From positions 334,764-398,763 of the forward strand of contig VIEA01000002.1 of assembly GCA_008087055.1 (NCBI GenBank): 64,000 nucleotides of DNA, given 5' to 3'. The notes beneath the pieces are model-generated. The model was not told the DNA's origin and did not search any database. It saw nothing but the letters and a program-made list of their open reading frames with translations. Below are positions 27,317 to 36,852 of the stretch, one piece after another (position 1 is the first letter of the stretch; each line of letters begins with the position of its first letter). A program made the translations under genes and the position numbers. The DNA comes from Gammaproteobacteria bacterium LSUCC0096. GTDB taxonomy: Bacteria; Pseudomonadota; Gammaproteobacteria; Pseudomonadales; Litorivicinaceae.

Positions 27317-28645
27317 TTGAAAATCCATATTCTTGGGATCTGCGGCACCTTTATGGGTGGGCTTGCCCAACTGTGTCGTCAAAAAGGTTGGGATGTCACG
27401 GGGTCGGATCAGCACGTGTATCCACCGATGTCAGATCAACTTCGTCAAGCTGGCATTACTTTGCATGAAGGCTTCGATTCGGCGGTCCTCACCGATGATC
27501 TCGACTTAGTCGTAATCGGTAACGCGATGTCTCGTGGTAATCCTGTCGTAGAGGCTGTTTTAGATCGGAAAATTCCATTTGTTTCGGGCCCTGAGCTCTT
27601 GGGACGCTTGACTGCCGATATGACGGTGCTCGCAGTTTCTGGAACTCACGGCAAGACAACAACGACCAGCATGCTTGCTTGGATTTTGGAGTCTCAGGGT
27701 ATGAACCCTGGATTCTTAGTCGGCGGTGTTCCACAAAACTTCGGCGTATCGGCGCGTTTGGGTGGAGGTCAGTTTTTTGTCGTTGAGGCAGACGAATACG
27801 ACACTGCATTCTTCGATAAGCGGTCAAAATTTGTTCATTATCATCCCGATGTGTTTGGAATTAACAATTTAGAGTTCGACCATGCGGATATCTTTTCTGA
27901 CTTGGCTGCGATTGAAACTCAATTTCATCATGCGATCCGCCGAGTGCCTTCGTCGGGTTTTGTAGTCAGCCGAATTGGTGTCGAAGCGATCGAGCGTGTT
28001 TTAGCCCGGGGTTGTTGGTCTCAAAAGATAGCCATTGGGCAAGGCTCAGCTTTGGAGTTTCGTGCAAATAATGATGCGTTGATCAGTGATGCGCTGAGCC
28101 AGAGTATTCACTGGACGATGCGCGGAGCTCACAATGCGCAGAATGCCGAGCTTGCCGTGGCGATGGCTCATGCTGTTAATGTGCCAACGGATCGAGCTTT
28201 CAGTTCTCTCGCATCTTTTGAAGGGGTTGCTCGTCGACTGAATTTGTTATTCGAAACCGACAATCTAAAGATTTGGGATGACTTCGCGCACCATCCAACT
28301 GCGATCGAATCAACGCTCGATGCGCTTAGCGAAACTGTTCCCACTCAAGGGCCATTGATTGCCGTGATCGAATTACGCTCGAATACGATGAAGGCTGGAG
28401 TTCACGGAGCGGCACTGGCCAATTCAACAACCAGTGCAGACCAAGTGATTTGGGTGTTACCGCCTGATGTAGCGTGGGATTTTTCTGTCCTTGATCGTGG
28501 CGATGAATCGTCGCGTGTCGTGCGAGACGTCTTGAGCGTTGAAGATGAATTAGCAGAACAGCAATCAGGACAGATTGTCTTTATGTCCAATGGTGGATTT
28601 TCAGGCATACAAGATCGGATTGTTGAGCGCTTACGGGCGCGTTGA
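27317..28645 (+). CDS. mpl: UDP-MurNAc:L-Ala-gamma-D-Glu-meso-DAP ligase
   Basis: Mpl recycles cell-wall tripeptide by ligating it to UDP-N-acetylmuramate. The protein has the Mur ligase blocks HILGICGTFMGGLA, the ATP loop GTHGKTTTTSML and DDFAHHPTAI. I prefer TTG at 27317 (442 residues), because relatives start directly at the HILGICGTFM strand; ATG at 27287 would add ten residues. It lies divergent from ppa and upstream of a Lon-N-domain gene. Confidence 0.94.
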   Translation: MKIHILGICGTFMGGLAQLCRQKGWDVTGSDQHVYPPMSDQLRQAGITLHEGFDSAVLTDDLDLVVIGNAMSRGNPVVEAVLDRKIPFVSGPELLGRLTADMTVLAVSGTHGKTTTTSMLAWILESQGMNPGFLVGGVPQNFGVSARLGGGQFFVVEADEYDTAFFDKRSKFVHYHPDVFGINNLEFDHADIFSDLAAIETQFHHAIRRVPSSGFVVSRIGVEAIERVLARGCWSQKIAIGQGSALEFRANNDALISDALSQSIHWTMRGAHNAQNAELAVAMAHAVNVPTDRAFSSLASFEGVARRLNLLFETDNLKIWDDFAHHPTAIESTLDALSETVPTQGPLIAVIELRSNTMKAGVHGAALANSTTSADQVIWVLPPDVAWDFSVLDRGDESSRVVRDVLSVEDELAEQQSGQIVFMSNGGFSGIQDRIVERLRAR

Positions 28646-28709
28646 AAAATTCTCAATCAACCTCACTGTACACATCATGATATTCGAATCCATTCGGCCA
28701 GAGGTTGCT

Positions 28710-29279
28710 GTGACCAAACCGCTATTCCCACTACCCCTGGTGTTATTTCCGGGCGGTCGTTTACCGCTTCAAATTTTTGAGGCGCGTTACTTGGATATGG
28801 TCGGTGCGTGCATGCGCGAAGGTGGTAATTTTGTCGTTACCATGTCCCGTGCTGAAGGATTTGCTGATTTGGGATGCGAAGTATCAATCCGTGATTTTGA
28901 TCAATTGAGCAACGGATTGCTTGGTATTTTGGCCGTTGGGGAACGTAAGCAGCAATTATTTAATCCTCGTCAGCGCGAAGACGGTTTGTGGCTTGCTGAT
29001 GCGGCAGACCTCCCGATGGAGTCATCGGTTGAGATTCCGGTTGATCATTTAGGTTTGGTTGAGTTGTTGAAGAGCTTGCAAGTTCATCCAGCAGTGCGGG
29101 GTCTTTACAGCGAAATTGACTACACTGATGCAACTGAGGTCGGCGCTCGACTCACGGAGCTGTTGCCACTCGATAACGAAGTTAAACAGTCTTTCTTTGA
29201 AATTAGTGACCCGCTAGTTCGGCTTGTTGAATTAGAAGCTGAAGTAACAAAACTCCAAATTCGAGGTCGTGACGCCTGA
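28710..29279 (+). CDS. LON peptidase substrate-binding-domain protein
   Basis: A 189-residue protein consisting only of the N-terminal substrate-binding domain of Lon (PLFPLPLVLFPGGRLPLQIFE at the start), without ATPase or protease domains. Small stand-alone proteins of this kind are common in proteobacteria and their function is unsettled; a role in recognising protein substrates is only inference. I place the start at GTG 28710 (AGAGG 5 bases upstream), not at the ATG 28677. It follows mpl and is followed by proA. Confidence 0.85.
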   Translation: MTKPLFPLPLVLFPGGRLPLQIFEARYLDMVGACMREGGNFVVTMSRAEGFADLGCEVSIRDFDQLSNGLLGILAVGERKQQLFNPRQREDGLWLADAADLPMESSVEIPVDHLGLVELLKSLQVHPAVRGLYSEIDYTDATEVGARLTELLPLDNEVKQSFFEISDPLVRLVELEAEVTKLQIRGRDA

Positions 29280-29292
29280 TTTCTCATGGCAT

Positions 29293-29322
29293 CCCACTGT
29301 ATAATCTGCTGGACACAGTGGG
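29293..29322 (+). promoter_or_regulatory. proA promoter within an 8-bp inverted repeat
   Basis: A perfect TATAAT (29300-29305) is bracketed by CCCACTGT (29293-29300) and ACAGTGGG (29315-29322), an exact inverted repeat with 14 bases between. The predicted transcription start falls inside the repeat, so it would act on DNA as an operator, not as an RNA hairpin. The right arm also touches the ribosome site of proA. The -35 region is weak. Confidence 0.55.
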
Positions 29323-29328
29323 GTAAGC

Positions 29329-30576
29329 ATGAATTATCAAACGATGGCTGAGAATGCCAAAGCAGTGCGAACAACAATAGCGACTGCATCAACGAATACC
29401 AAAAATGCCGCGCTTTTGGCGATACGCGACGCGATGGCAGCGTCTCGCCGGGAAATCCTTAAGGCAAATCAAAAAGATGTGAATGCGGGTCGTGCGAACG
29501 GGCTTGATAGTGCGTTGCTCGACCGATTGGAACTGAATGATGCGCGGATCGATGCGATGATCGAGGGCGTTGAACAAATAGTCGCCTTGCCCGATCCGGT
29601 TGGTGAGGTCTCTCGGATGACACGTCGTCCATCTGGAATTGAAGTTGGATTCATGCGCCAGCCACTGGGTGTTATTGGAATCATCTATGAATCCCGGCCA
29701 AATGTGACGATCGATGCGGCAGCACTATGCCTGAAATCAGGTAATGCCTGTGTGCTACGTGGCGGTAGTGAAGCATTCCATTCGAATCAGGCAATTGCGG
29801 AGTGTATCTCGGCAGGTCTCAAGGCGGTCGGACTGCCTGAAGCCTGCGTTCAAGTTGCACCAACTGCAGATCGTGACTTTGTTGGGGCGATGATTGGTGG
29901 CGACCAGCCGATGTGTGATGTGATCATTCCGCGCGGCGGCAAGGGGTTAATTGAGCGGATCTCAAAAGATGCGCGAGTGCCGGTGATCAAACATTTGGAC
30001 GGCAATTGCCATGTGTATGTTGACTCTGAGTGCGCGCAAGAGGAAGCACTTCGAATTTTAGAAAATGCGAAGACGCATCGGTATGGCGTCTGTAACGCGG
30101 CCGAATCGTTTCTAATTCATGAGGCTGTTGCTGACAGTTTGCTTCCGGCACTTGAGAAGGTACTAAAGCCTTATGATGTTGAGATCCGTGGTTGCGAGCG
30201 TGTACGTCGCATCGTGCCATCAGCGAAAGCTGCAACTGAAGAAGATTGGTTTGAGGAATACCTCGGGCCGATAGTCGCGATTAAAGTTGTTTCCTCAGTC
30301 GATGAGGCGATTGAACATATCAATACTTTCGGTTCACATCATACCGATGCCATCGTGTCGACGAATTACAAGACTGTCCGTCATTTTATGCGGGCGGTTG
30401 ATTCATCGTCAGTGATTGCGAATGCATCAACTCGGTTTGCCGATGGCTTTGAGTACGGACTTGGTGCTGAAATTGGTATCTCGACCGATCGTATCCATGC
30501 GCGAGGCCCAGTCGGTCTTGAAGGCCTAACGAACCAAAAGTGGATCGTATTTGGAGAAGGGCAGGTGCGCGCTTAG
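29329..30576 (+). CDS. proA: Gamma-glutamyl phosphate reductase
   Basis: ProA reduces glutamyl-5-phosphate with NADPH to the semialdehyde in proline synthesis. The 415-residue protein has [15 protein letters not shown] and the active-site Cys in YGVCNAAES. It opens the operon that continues with nadD, rsfS, rlmH and cell-wall genes, an order conserved in Pseudomonas. It overlaps nadD by one base (TAGTG). proB is not in the window. Confidence 0.97.
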   Translation: MNYQTMAENAKAVRTTIATASTNTKNAALLAIRDAMAASRREILKANQKDVNAGRANGLDSALLDRLELNDARIDAMIEGVEQIVALPDPVGEVSRMTRRPSGIEVGFMRQPLGVIGIIYESRPNVTIDAAALCLKSGNACVLRGGSEAFHSNQAIAECISAGLKAVGLPEACVQVAPTADRDFVGAMIGGDQPMCDVIIPRGGKGLIERISKDARVPVIKHLDGNCHVYVDSECAQEEALRILENAKTHRYGVCNAAESFLIHEAVADSLLPALEKVLKPYDVEIRGCERVRRIVPSAKAATEEDWFEEYLGPIVAIKVVSSVDEAIEHINTFGSHHTDAIVSTNYKTVRHFMRAVDSSSVIANASTRFADGFEYGLGAEIGISTDRIHARGPVGLEGLTNQKWIVFGEGQVRA

Positions 30577-31199
30577 TGCAGGTTCTATTTGGCGGAACCT
30601 TTGATCCAGTCCATAACGGTCATGTTGTTATGGCAGAAAGCTTGGCTCGAGCGTTTCCTGGTGCAACCGTTCATGTAATTCCTAACCGCCAGCCGCCGCA
30701 TCGCGTGAGCCAAGTATCTGCTGAACATCGCTTGTCGATGCTCAGTATGGCGATGGAAGGCATCTCTCAAATCACTGTCAATGCGATCGAACTGGATCGC
30801 GATGGACCAAGCTACACCGTCGATACCTTAGGGGCGCTAAGGGAGCGGTTTGGAGCAGAAGAGTCGCTTGTGCTGTGTTTGGGGGCAGATGCCGTTCAGG
30901 TCGTGGATCAGTGGCATCAGCCAGAGATGCTTGTGGAGCTAGGTCACCTGTGCATTCTCAATCGCGCGAATCAGTTCATCGAAATTCCTCGCATCTTGGA
31001 CGCGTATCAGTTGACTGAGAACTTGTCGGATTTTTCAAATAAAGCGTGTGGTTTACTTGCTCGATTAGCTACACCGAATGTTCCTGTTTCATCGACCGAG
31101 GTGCGTGGTCTGATTGCGAAACAGGAGCCAGCACTTCCCGTACCACCAAAAATTGCCGACTATATCTGTCGACATCACTTATATCAGGACACTGAATGA
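30576..31199 (+). CDS. nadD: Nicotinate-nucleotide adenylyltransferase
   Basis: NadD adenylates nicotinate mononucleotide, the penultimate step to NAD. The 207-residue protein has the nucleotidyltransferase motif GGTFDPVHNGH and the ISSTxxR-like VSSTEVR at the C-terminal end. The start is GTG at 30576, overlapping the proA stop; the open frame further upstream lies inside proA. Its stop overlaps rsfS (ATGA). Confidence 0.95.
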   Translation: MQVLFGGTFDPVHNGHVVMAESLARAFPGATVHVIPNRQPPHRVSQVSAEHRLSMLSMAMEGISQITVNAIELDRDGPSYTVDTLGALRERFGAEESLVLCLGADAVQVVDQWHQPEMLVELGHLCILNRANQFIEIPRILDAYQLTENLSDFSNKACGLLARLATPNVPVSSTEVRGLIAKQEPALPVPPKIADYICRHHLYQDTE

Positions 31200-31555
31200 C
31201 TGAAGAAACTGATTTAACGCGACTCATTGTTGATGCGTTAGAAGATTTAAAAGCACTCGATATTCGAATCGTCGATGTCAGAGGTCAGACCTCGGTAACC
31301 GACTGGCTGGTGATTGCTAGCGGAACATCGAGTCGGCACGTAAAGTCACTGGCAGATCATGTGGCGCAAGAAATGAAAGTGAAGCACGGTATTCCCACAC
31401 TTGGCAGTGAAGGAGCCGACGCAGCTGAGTGGGTGTTGGTTGACTTTGATTCGGTCGTTCTTCATGTGATGCAGCCTCCGATTCGCGAATTTTACGATTT
31501 AGAACGACTGTGGGATCGTCGCAGCCGTGGTGTGGCTGAGGACAGTGAGCATTAA
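31196..31555 (+). CDS. rsfS: Ribosome silencing factor RsfS
   Basis: RsfS (Iojap family) binds L14 and prevents subunit joining in slow growth. The 119-residue length fits, with the conserved block ALDIRIVDVRGQTSVTDWLV and the C-terminal WVLVDFDSVVLHVM. It overlaps nadD by four bases and rlmH by one, consistent with coupled translation. Confidence 0.95.
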   Translation: MTEETDLTRLIVDALEDLKALDIRIVDVRGQTSVTDWLVIASGTSSRHVKSLADHVAQEMKVKHGIPTLGSEGADAAEWVLVDFDSVVLHVMQPPIREFYDLERLWDRRSRGVAEDSEH

Positions 31556-32016
31556 TGGCTGAAGTGCGGCTTTTGGCGGTTGGTCAAAAAATGCCATCGT
31601 GGGTTTCCGATGCCTGTGCTGATTACCTGCCTCGGTTTCGTCACCAGTTTAAGCTTCACATAGAAGAAATCCCTGCATCAAAGAAAGAGGGTGCTGAAGC
31701 TCAGGCGGAACATAAAAAGAAGCTGCTGGATCGCCTAAAGCAAAATGACTTGTTAGTACTGTTGGATGAGCGTGGACGGTCATATTCTACGCTTGAGCTC
31801 GCTGATCAATTAACACAATGGGAACTCTCAGGCCGTTCATTGGTCTTTGCTATAGGGGGTGCTGATGGATGGAGCGAAGACGTGAGGCGGCGAGCAGAAT
31901 GCCAATGGAGTTTATCAAAGCTCGTATTCCCGCATCCTTTGGCTCGGGTCATTGTTGTAGAACAGTTGTATCGTGCTGATAGTGTCCGACAAGGACATCC
32001 ATACCACAGGAGTTAG
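31555..32016 (+). CDS. rlmH: 23S rRNA pseudouridine-1915 N3-methyltransferase
   Basis: RlmH is a SPOUT methyltransferase acting on pseudouridine 1915 of 23S rRNA. The 153-residue protein ends in the characteristic knot segment FAIGGADGW and LVFPHPLARVIVVEQLYRA. It begins in a TAATG overlap with rsfS and is followed after two bases by mrdA. Confidence 0.97.
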   Translation: MAEVRLLAVGQKMPSWVSDACADYLPRFRHQFKLHIEEIPASKKEGAEAQAEHKKKLLDRLKQNDLLVLLDERGRSYSTLELADQLTQWELSGRSLVFAIGGADGWSEDVRRRAECQWSLSKLVFPHPLARVIVVEQLYRADSVRQGHPYHRS

Positions 32017-32018
32017 GG

Positions 32019-33905
32019 TTGGAACTTTCAACCGGTGTTCGTGAAAAGAATCTGATTCAGTCCCGAGTTGCTGTTGCCGCTCTCGGTGGCGGATTTCTTT
32101 TATTACTTCTTTTGACGCGGCTCTTTTGGCTTCAGTTGATAGAGACTGAACGATTTCAGACTGCATCTGAAGCTAATCGGCTGCAAACGCTTCCGGTTGG
32201 GCCTGCACGCGGGCTTATTGTTGATCGTAACGGAGTCGTATTAGCCGAAAATCGGCCCAACCTTCAGCTCCTATTAGTTCCTGAAGAGGTGCCCGATTTA
32301 GACCAGATGATCGCTGAAGTTCGGCAGCGTATTGAATTCACAGACAGTGATGCAGAACGTTTTGCAAAGAACTTAAAAACGCGTCGTAGGCCTCGAGATC
32401 CAGTTGTTGTCAAAGACGAATTATCAGAATCGGATGCAGCTCGTATTGCCGTTGATTTATTTCGGTTTCCAGGGCTTCAAATTGAAGCGCGTCCGACACG
32501 CTTTTACCCCTACGGTGGTTTGACCGCTCACAGTCTTGGATATGTTGGACGATTATCTTTAGACGAGTTGAAAAGTATCGAAGAAAGTCGTTATGCAGGT
32601 ACAGAAACTATTGGAAAACTTGGTGTTGAGAAAGCGTATGAAGATGCGCTTCTGGGTCAGGTTGGAGTAGAACGGGTTGAGACCAGTGCCCGAGGCCAGA
32701 TCATGCGATCGGTTGATCGCAAGGATCCGATACCTGGTGCGGATATTCCGTTACACATTGATATAGGCCTAACGGCCAAGCTCTACGATGTTTTGGGTGA
32801 TAACCGCGGTGCAATTGTCGCGATTGATCCAAAAAATGGTGGGATTTTAGGGCTTGCGAGTGCACCGACTTATGATGCGAATTCATTTATCGGTGGAATC
32901 GGTCAGGCTGAATACAAGGCACTCCAGGTCGATCGCGACACGCCGCTATTCAATCGCGCGTTACGCGGACAATATCCACCTGGATCAACGATCAAACCAA
33001 TGCTTGGGTTGGTTGGATTGCATTACGGTGCAGTCAGCTGGAAAACAGAAATCTCTGACCGCGGTTTTTTTCAACTGTCAGGGAATGATCACAAATATCG
33101 CGATTGGAAGAAGTGGGGTCACGGTCGCGTCAACATGGATAAGGCTGTCATTGAATCCTGTGATACCTACTTTTACGAAATGGCTGTTCGGCTTGGTATC
33201 GATCAGATGTCAGAAGGTATGCAACATTTCGGCTTTGGGCGCCGGCAAGGCCGTGATATCCAAGGAGATCTCCCTGGTATTCTTCCCAGTAGAGAATGGA
33301 AGCGTGCTGCAAGAAATCAGCCTTGGTACTTGGGTGAGACTGTCATTTCTGGGATTGGCCAGGGTTTTTGGGTAACAACTCCGCTGCAATTAGCAGCAGC
33401 AACCACCGCGATGGCTCGTCGAGGTAATTTTATCGAGCCTCATTTTTCAGTACTTGAAGATGTTGATGCGGGTGCTCCCGTGCCGCTAGGCGAATCGATG
33501 GATTGGGAACGCATGATTGATGCGATGGAAGATGTGCTTCATGGCGAGCGAGGGACGGCGCGTGGTGCCGCCCGTGGTCTGAATTATCGGATCGCAGGCA
33601 AAACCGGGACAGCGCAGGTCGTGAGTATTGGACAGGAAGATGAATATGATGCGAATGAACTTGAGGAGCGGTTGCGGGACCATGCGTTGTTTGTCGGCTT
33701 TGCCCCCGCCGACTCTCCAAGTATTGTCGTCGCTCTGATTATCGAAAACGGTGGATCGGGGGGCTCAACTGCCGGCCCCGTCGCGCGGAAGATATTCGAT
33801 TATTGGTTACTTGACCGCAATGAGGGCTCGAGGCCCCCAGATACGAACTATGTAACTAAAATAAACCAACGCGTTCTCGAGCCAAAGCATGCTGACAGCA
33901 ACTGA
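32019..33905 (+). CDS. mrdA: Penicillin-binding protein 2
   Basis: PBP2 is the transpeptidase of the elongation complex with RodA. The 628-residue protein has one N-terminal membrane anchor (about 17-37), a dimerisation domain and the transpeptidase domain with the SxxK motif in PGSTIKPM, SxD in ESCDTYF and KTG in KTGTAQ. The start is TTG with AGGAG 7 bases upstream. It overlaps rodA by 17 bases. Confidence 0.97.
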   Translation: MELSTGVREKNLIQSRVAVAALGGGFLLLLLLTRLFWLQLIETERFQTASEANRLQTLPVGPARGLIVDRNGVVLAENRPNLQLLLVPEEVPDLDQMIAEVRQRIEFTDSDAERFAKNLKTRRRPRDPVVVKDELSESDAARIAVDLFRFPGLQIEARPTRFYPYGGLTAHSLGYVGRLSLDELKSIEESRYAGTETIGKLGVEKAYEDALLGQVGVERVETSARGQIMRSVDRKDPIPGADIPLHIDIGLTAKLYDVLGDNRGAIVAIDPKNGGILGLASAPTYDANSFIGGIGQAEYKALQVDRDTPLFNRALRGQYPPGSTIKPMLGLVGLHYGAVSWKTEISDRGFFQLSGNDHKYRDWKKWGHGRVNMDKAVIESCDTYFYEMAVRLGIDQMSEGMQHFGFGRRQGRDIQGDLPGILPSREWKRAARNQPWYLGETVISGIGQGFWVTTPLQLAAATTAMARRGNFIEPHFSVLEDVDAGAPVPLGESMDWERMIDAMEDVLHGERGTARGAARGLNYRIAGKTGTAQVVSIGQEDEYDANELEERLRDHALFVGFAPADSPSIVVALIIENGGSGGSTAGPVARKIFDYWLLDRNEGSRPPDTNYVTKINQRVLEPKHADSN

Positions 33906-35025
33906 AACAGGTCATATTGAATCGTTCAGACCCAAGCGTTTTGCACAACGTTATGGTGTTGATCCATTACTCACGCTGTTTGTTTTAGTGACGGCGCTTT
34001 ATGGTCTGATCATATTGTATTCTGCATCAGGACAGAGCTTATCGATGGTGATTCGTCAGGGTGCGCATGTCGTTGTCGGGCTTGGGGTGATGGCGCTTTT
34101 ATCGCAGATACGGCGTGATGTCATCATCCATATCACACCATTTGTGTTTATGTTTGCAGCGCTTCTGTTAATTGCAGTTTTATTGTTTGGAGTCGGTGCG
34201 AAAGGTGCGCAGCGTTGGCTCGCCCTGCCGGGACTTCCTCGCTTTCAGCCATCAGAACTGATGAAGTTAGCACTTCCTGCGATGGTCGCGTGGTGGCTAA
34301 CGCGACATAAGCTCCCTCCATCGATGTCGCAGTTAGCGATCGCGGCGGTCTTGATCGTTGTTCCTGTTGCTTTAATTGCGAAACAACCTGATTTGGGAAC
34401 CAGTATTATCATTGCGGGCTCAGGGTTTTTCGTCATATTTTTGGCTGGGATTTCTTGGCGTTTGTTGGCTGTGCTTGGCGGGCTCGGAGTCGCCGCTCTA
34501 CCTGTACTGTGGATGGTCATGCATGACTATCAACGGACTCGCGTGATGACCTTATTAGATCCTCAGAGTGATCCGTTAGGCGCTGGATGGAATACGATTC
34601 AAGCCATGACAGCACTTGGATCAGGCGGGATGTTTGGCAAAGGGTATGCTGAAGGAACGCAGGCACAATTGAAGTTTCTCCCTGAATCTCATACAGACTT
34701 TATCGTTGCCGTCCTGGGTGAGGAGATGGGATTTTTCGGCATCAGTGTCTTGCTCATTCTATATGCACTGATACTTGGTCGCTGTTTGGTACTAACCATG
34801 CGCGCACAAGGTAATTTTGGCAGACTGTTATCAGGTTCAATTACGCTGACTTTTTTCGTCTACGTATTCGTGAATGTGGGAATGGTTAGTGGAGTTTTAC
34901 CTGTGGTGGGTGTGCCTTTGCCATTAATTAGTTATGGTGGGACATCGATTGTTTCGTTGTTGATTGGATTTGGTTTGATTATGTCCATGCAGCGGACTAA
35001 ACGGGTACTTTCAGGGGAGTCATAA
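33889..35025 (+). CDS. rodA: Rod-shape SEDS glycosyltransferase RodA
   Basis: RodA polymerises glycan strands for lateral wall growth together with PBP2. The 378-residue protein has about ten transmembrane helices and the SEDS blocks GAQRWL, FQPSELMKLA, KQPDLGTS and the C-terminal GVPLPLISYGGTS. It overlaps mrdA and is followed in TAATG overlap by mltB, forming an elongasome operon. Confidence 0.97.
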   Translation: MLTATETGHIESFRPKRFAQRYGVDPLLTLFVLVTALYGLIILYSASGQSLSMVIRQGAHVVVGLGVMALLSQIRRDVIIHITPFVFMFAALLLIAVLLFGVGAKGAQRWLALPGLPRFQPSELMKLALPAMVAWWLTRHKLPPSMSQLAIAAVLIVVPVALIAKQPDLGTSIIIAGSGFFVIFLAGISWRLLAVLGGLGVAALPVLWMVMHDYQRTRVMTLLDPQSDPLGAGWNTIQAMTALGSGGMFGKGYAEGTQAQLKFLPESHTDFIVAVLGEEMGFFGISVLLILYALILGRCLVLTMRAQGNFGRLLSGSITLTFFVYVFVNVGMVSGVLPVVGVPLPLISYGGTSIVSLLIGFGLIMSMQRTKRVLSGES

Positions 35026-36002
35026 TGCGCATATTTCCAGCAATTGCGGTGGTTGTTAGTCTGTGTGGGATGCATATTCCGATAGCCTTGGCGAACTATT
35101 CTGAACGGCCAGAAGTTCAAGCGATGGCTGATCGTTTGGCAGCCAAAGGACTTGATCGAAATGAAGTTTTGAAAGTGATGTCAGAAGCCAAGCGTTTGGA
35201 TTCTGTGATTAACGCGATGAACCGCCCTGCTGAGAAGAAAGAATGGAAGGATTATCGACCAATCTTTATGAAAAGTGCGCGAGTCAAAGCGGCTGCGAGT
35301 TTTTATCAAACACATCAGAATACGTTAGAGCGCGCTGAAGCGGAGCTTGGTGTCCCAGTTGAAGTGATTTTGGCCATTATTGGAGTCGAGACCTACTATG
35401 GGAAGAATAAGGGGAGTTTCAGAGCCCTGGATGCGTTGGCGACCCTCGGTCTTGATTACCCGAAGCGCGCTAAATTTTTCTTAGGAGAGCTTGAGTCTCT
35501 CTTCCTGCTCGGCAAAGAAGAAAATTTGCGAGCGACTGAATTGAAAGGCTCCTATGCAGGCGCTATGGGTTATGGTCAGTTTATTCCGTCAAGCTATCTC
35601 GCCTACGCGGTCGACTTCGACAACGATGGACATCGTGACTTAATTAATAATCCCGTTGATGCGATTGGTTCGGTAGCGAACTATCTTGCAAAGCATGGAT
35701 GGGACATGAGTTATGGAATCGCAAGTCCGGTATCCAATGCCAAAGCACAGGTTGAACGGATGGAGTCGCGTATTGACGTGAAAGACACCGGGGCGGAATT
35801 GGCATCAAAAGGTGTCAATGGAATACCAGACGCATGGTCGTCTTTGCCACTTGATGTGCTTGGATTGTATGGGGCGAAGGGAGAAGAATACTGGGTGGTG
35901 ACCAAAAACTTTTACGTCATTACCCGCTACAACCGCTCCCCTCTGTATGCGATGGCAGTTACGCAGTTGTCTGAAGAAATTGCGAAGGAACTTGGCTTGT
36001 GA
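35025..36002 (+). CDS. mltB: Lytic murein transglycosylase B
   Basis: MltB cleaves peptidoglycan between MurNAc and GlcNAc with formation of anhydromuropeptides. The 325-residue protein has an N-terminal signal (MRIFPAIAVVVSLCGMHIP, ending near ALA) without a lipobox Cys, so it may be soluble in the periplasm, and the catalytic Glu in IIGVETYYG. MGYGQFIPSSY is also present. Pseudomonas has the equivalent sltB1 at this site. Confidence 0.93.
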   Translation: MRIFPAIAVVVSLCGMHIPIALANYSERPEVQAMADRLAAKGLDRNEVLKVMSEAKRLDSVINAMNRPAEKKEWKDYRPIFMKSARVKAAASFYQTHQNTLERAEAELGVPVEVILAIIGVETYYGKNKGSFRALDALATLGLDYPKRAKFFLGELESLFLLGKEENLRATELKGSYAGAMGYGQFIPSSYLAYAVDFDNDGHRDLINNPVDAIGSVANYLAKHGWDMSYGIASPVSNAKAQVERMESRIDVKDTGAELASKGVNGIPDAWSSLPLDVLGLYGAKGEEYWVVTKNFYVITRYNRSPLYAMAVTQLSEEIAKELGL

Positions 36003-36829
36003 TTCGAAGCGCGCTCGTCTTGGCTTTGCTCTGTCTCGGAGGGTGTTCATCTGTCCAACAATGGATAGGTGTTGCAGAGCCTGATAACGAAGCATCAGTT
36101 GTTGACGAAGTTCCCGATGGTCCGCCGTTGATTGCTTCTGTTGATGTGGATTCATTACCAGAGCCCGAAGCCAAGCCGGAACCACTGTCACAATATGGAA
36201 ACCCTGAAACCTATGAAGTTGATGGTGTGACTTACACAATCGCACCGGTTGGTCCTGGTTTCTCTGAGATCGGAACAGCCAGCTGGTATGGTCGCAAATT
36301 TCATGGGCAACTGACCTCGTCGGGTGAGCCTTTTGACATGTTCCAGTTCACGGCGGCTCACAAGACCATGCCGATTCCAGCATGGATTCGCGTGACTAAT
36401 TTAGAAAATAACCAGTCCTTGGTTGTGCGTGTAAATGACCGGGGTCCATTCAAAGAGAATCGCGTACTGGATTTATCTTGGGCAGCTGCCAAGCGACTTG
36501 GCTTCTCTGACAAAGGGACTGCGCAAGTGAGCTATGAAGTGCTGACTGTGCCGACCTCTGATGCGGCCTTAATTGCCAATCCTTTAGCGAAGCCTGCGCA
36601 AGCCATTTTTCAGGTCACAGCCGTCTCGACAGAAATCCAGGCGCAGAAAGTTGCCGATCAAATTCGGGAAGCAATATCGAAAGATCTCGCGACTGTTCGA
36701 ATCGAATCAAATGGTGCCGGTCTATTTCGGGTACAGGTTCTGCCACAAACAGATTTAAGTGTTGAACGCGAAATTTATGAGCAGTTGGTGGCCCTTGGAT
36801 GGTCCCCGCAGCGATTAATCGCAAAATAA
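35999..36829 (+). CDS. rlpA: Septal ring lytic transglycosylase RlpA, lipoprotein
   Basis: RlpA cleaves denuded glycan strands during daughter-cell separation. The start is GTG, overlapping the mltB stop; the lipobox LGGC places the lipidated Cys near residue 16. The double-psi-beta-barrel domain (GTASWYGRKFHGQLTSSGE, RVNDRGPF) is followed by a C-terminal SPOR domain (about 195-276), which binds denuded glycan at the septum. Total 276 residues. Confidence 0.95.
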   Translation: MIRSALVLALLCLGGCSSVQQWIGVAEPDNEASVVDEVPDGPPLIASVDVDSLPEPEAKPEPLSQYGNPETYEVDGVTYTIAPVGPGFSEIGTASWYGRKFHGQLTSSGEPFDMFQFTAAHKTMPIPAWIRVTNLENNQSLVVRVNDRGPFKENRVLDLSWAAAKRLGFSDKGTAQVSYEVLTVPTSDAALIANPLAKPAQAIFQVTAVSTEIQAQKVADQIREAISKDLATVRIESNGAGLFRVQVLPQTDLSVEREIYEQLVALGWSPQRLIAK

Positions 36830-36852
36830 TTGAGTGAAGCAAGGAGAGTAGA

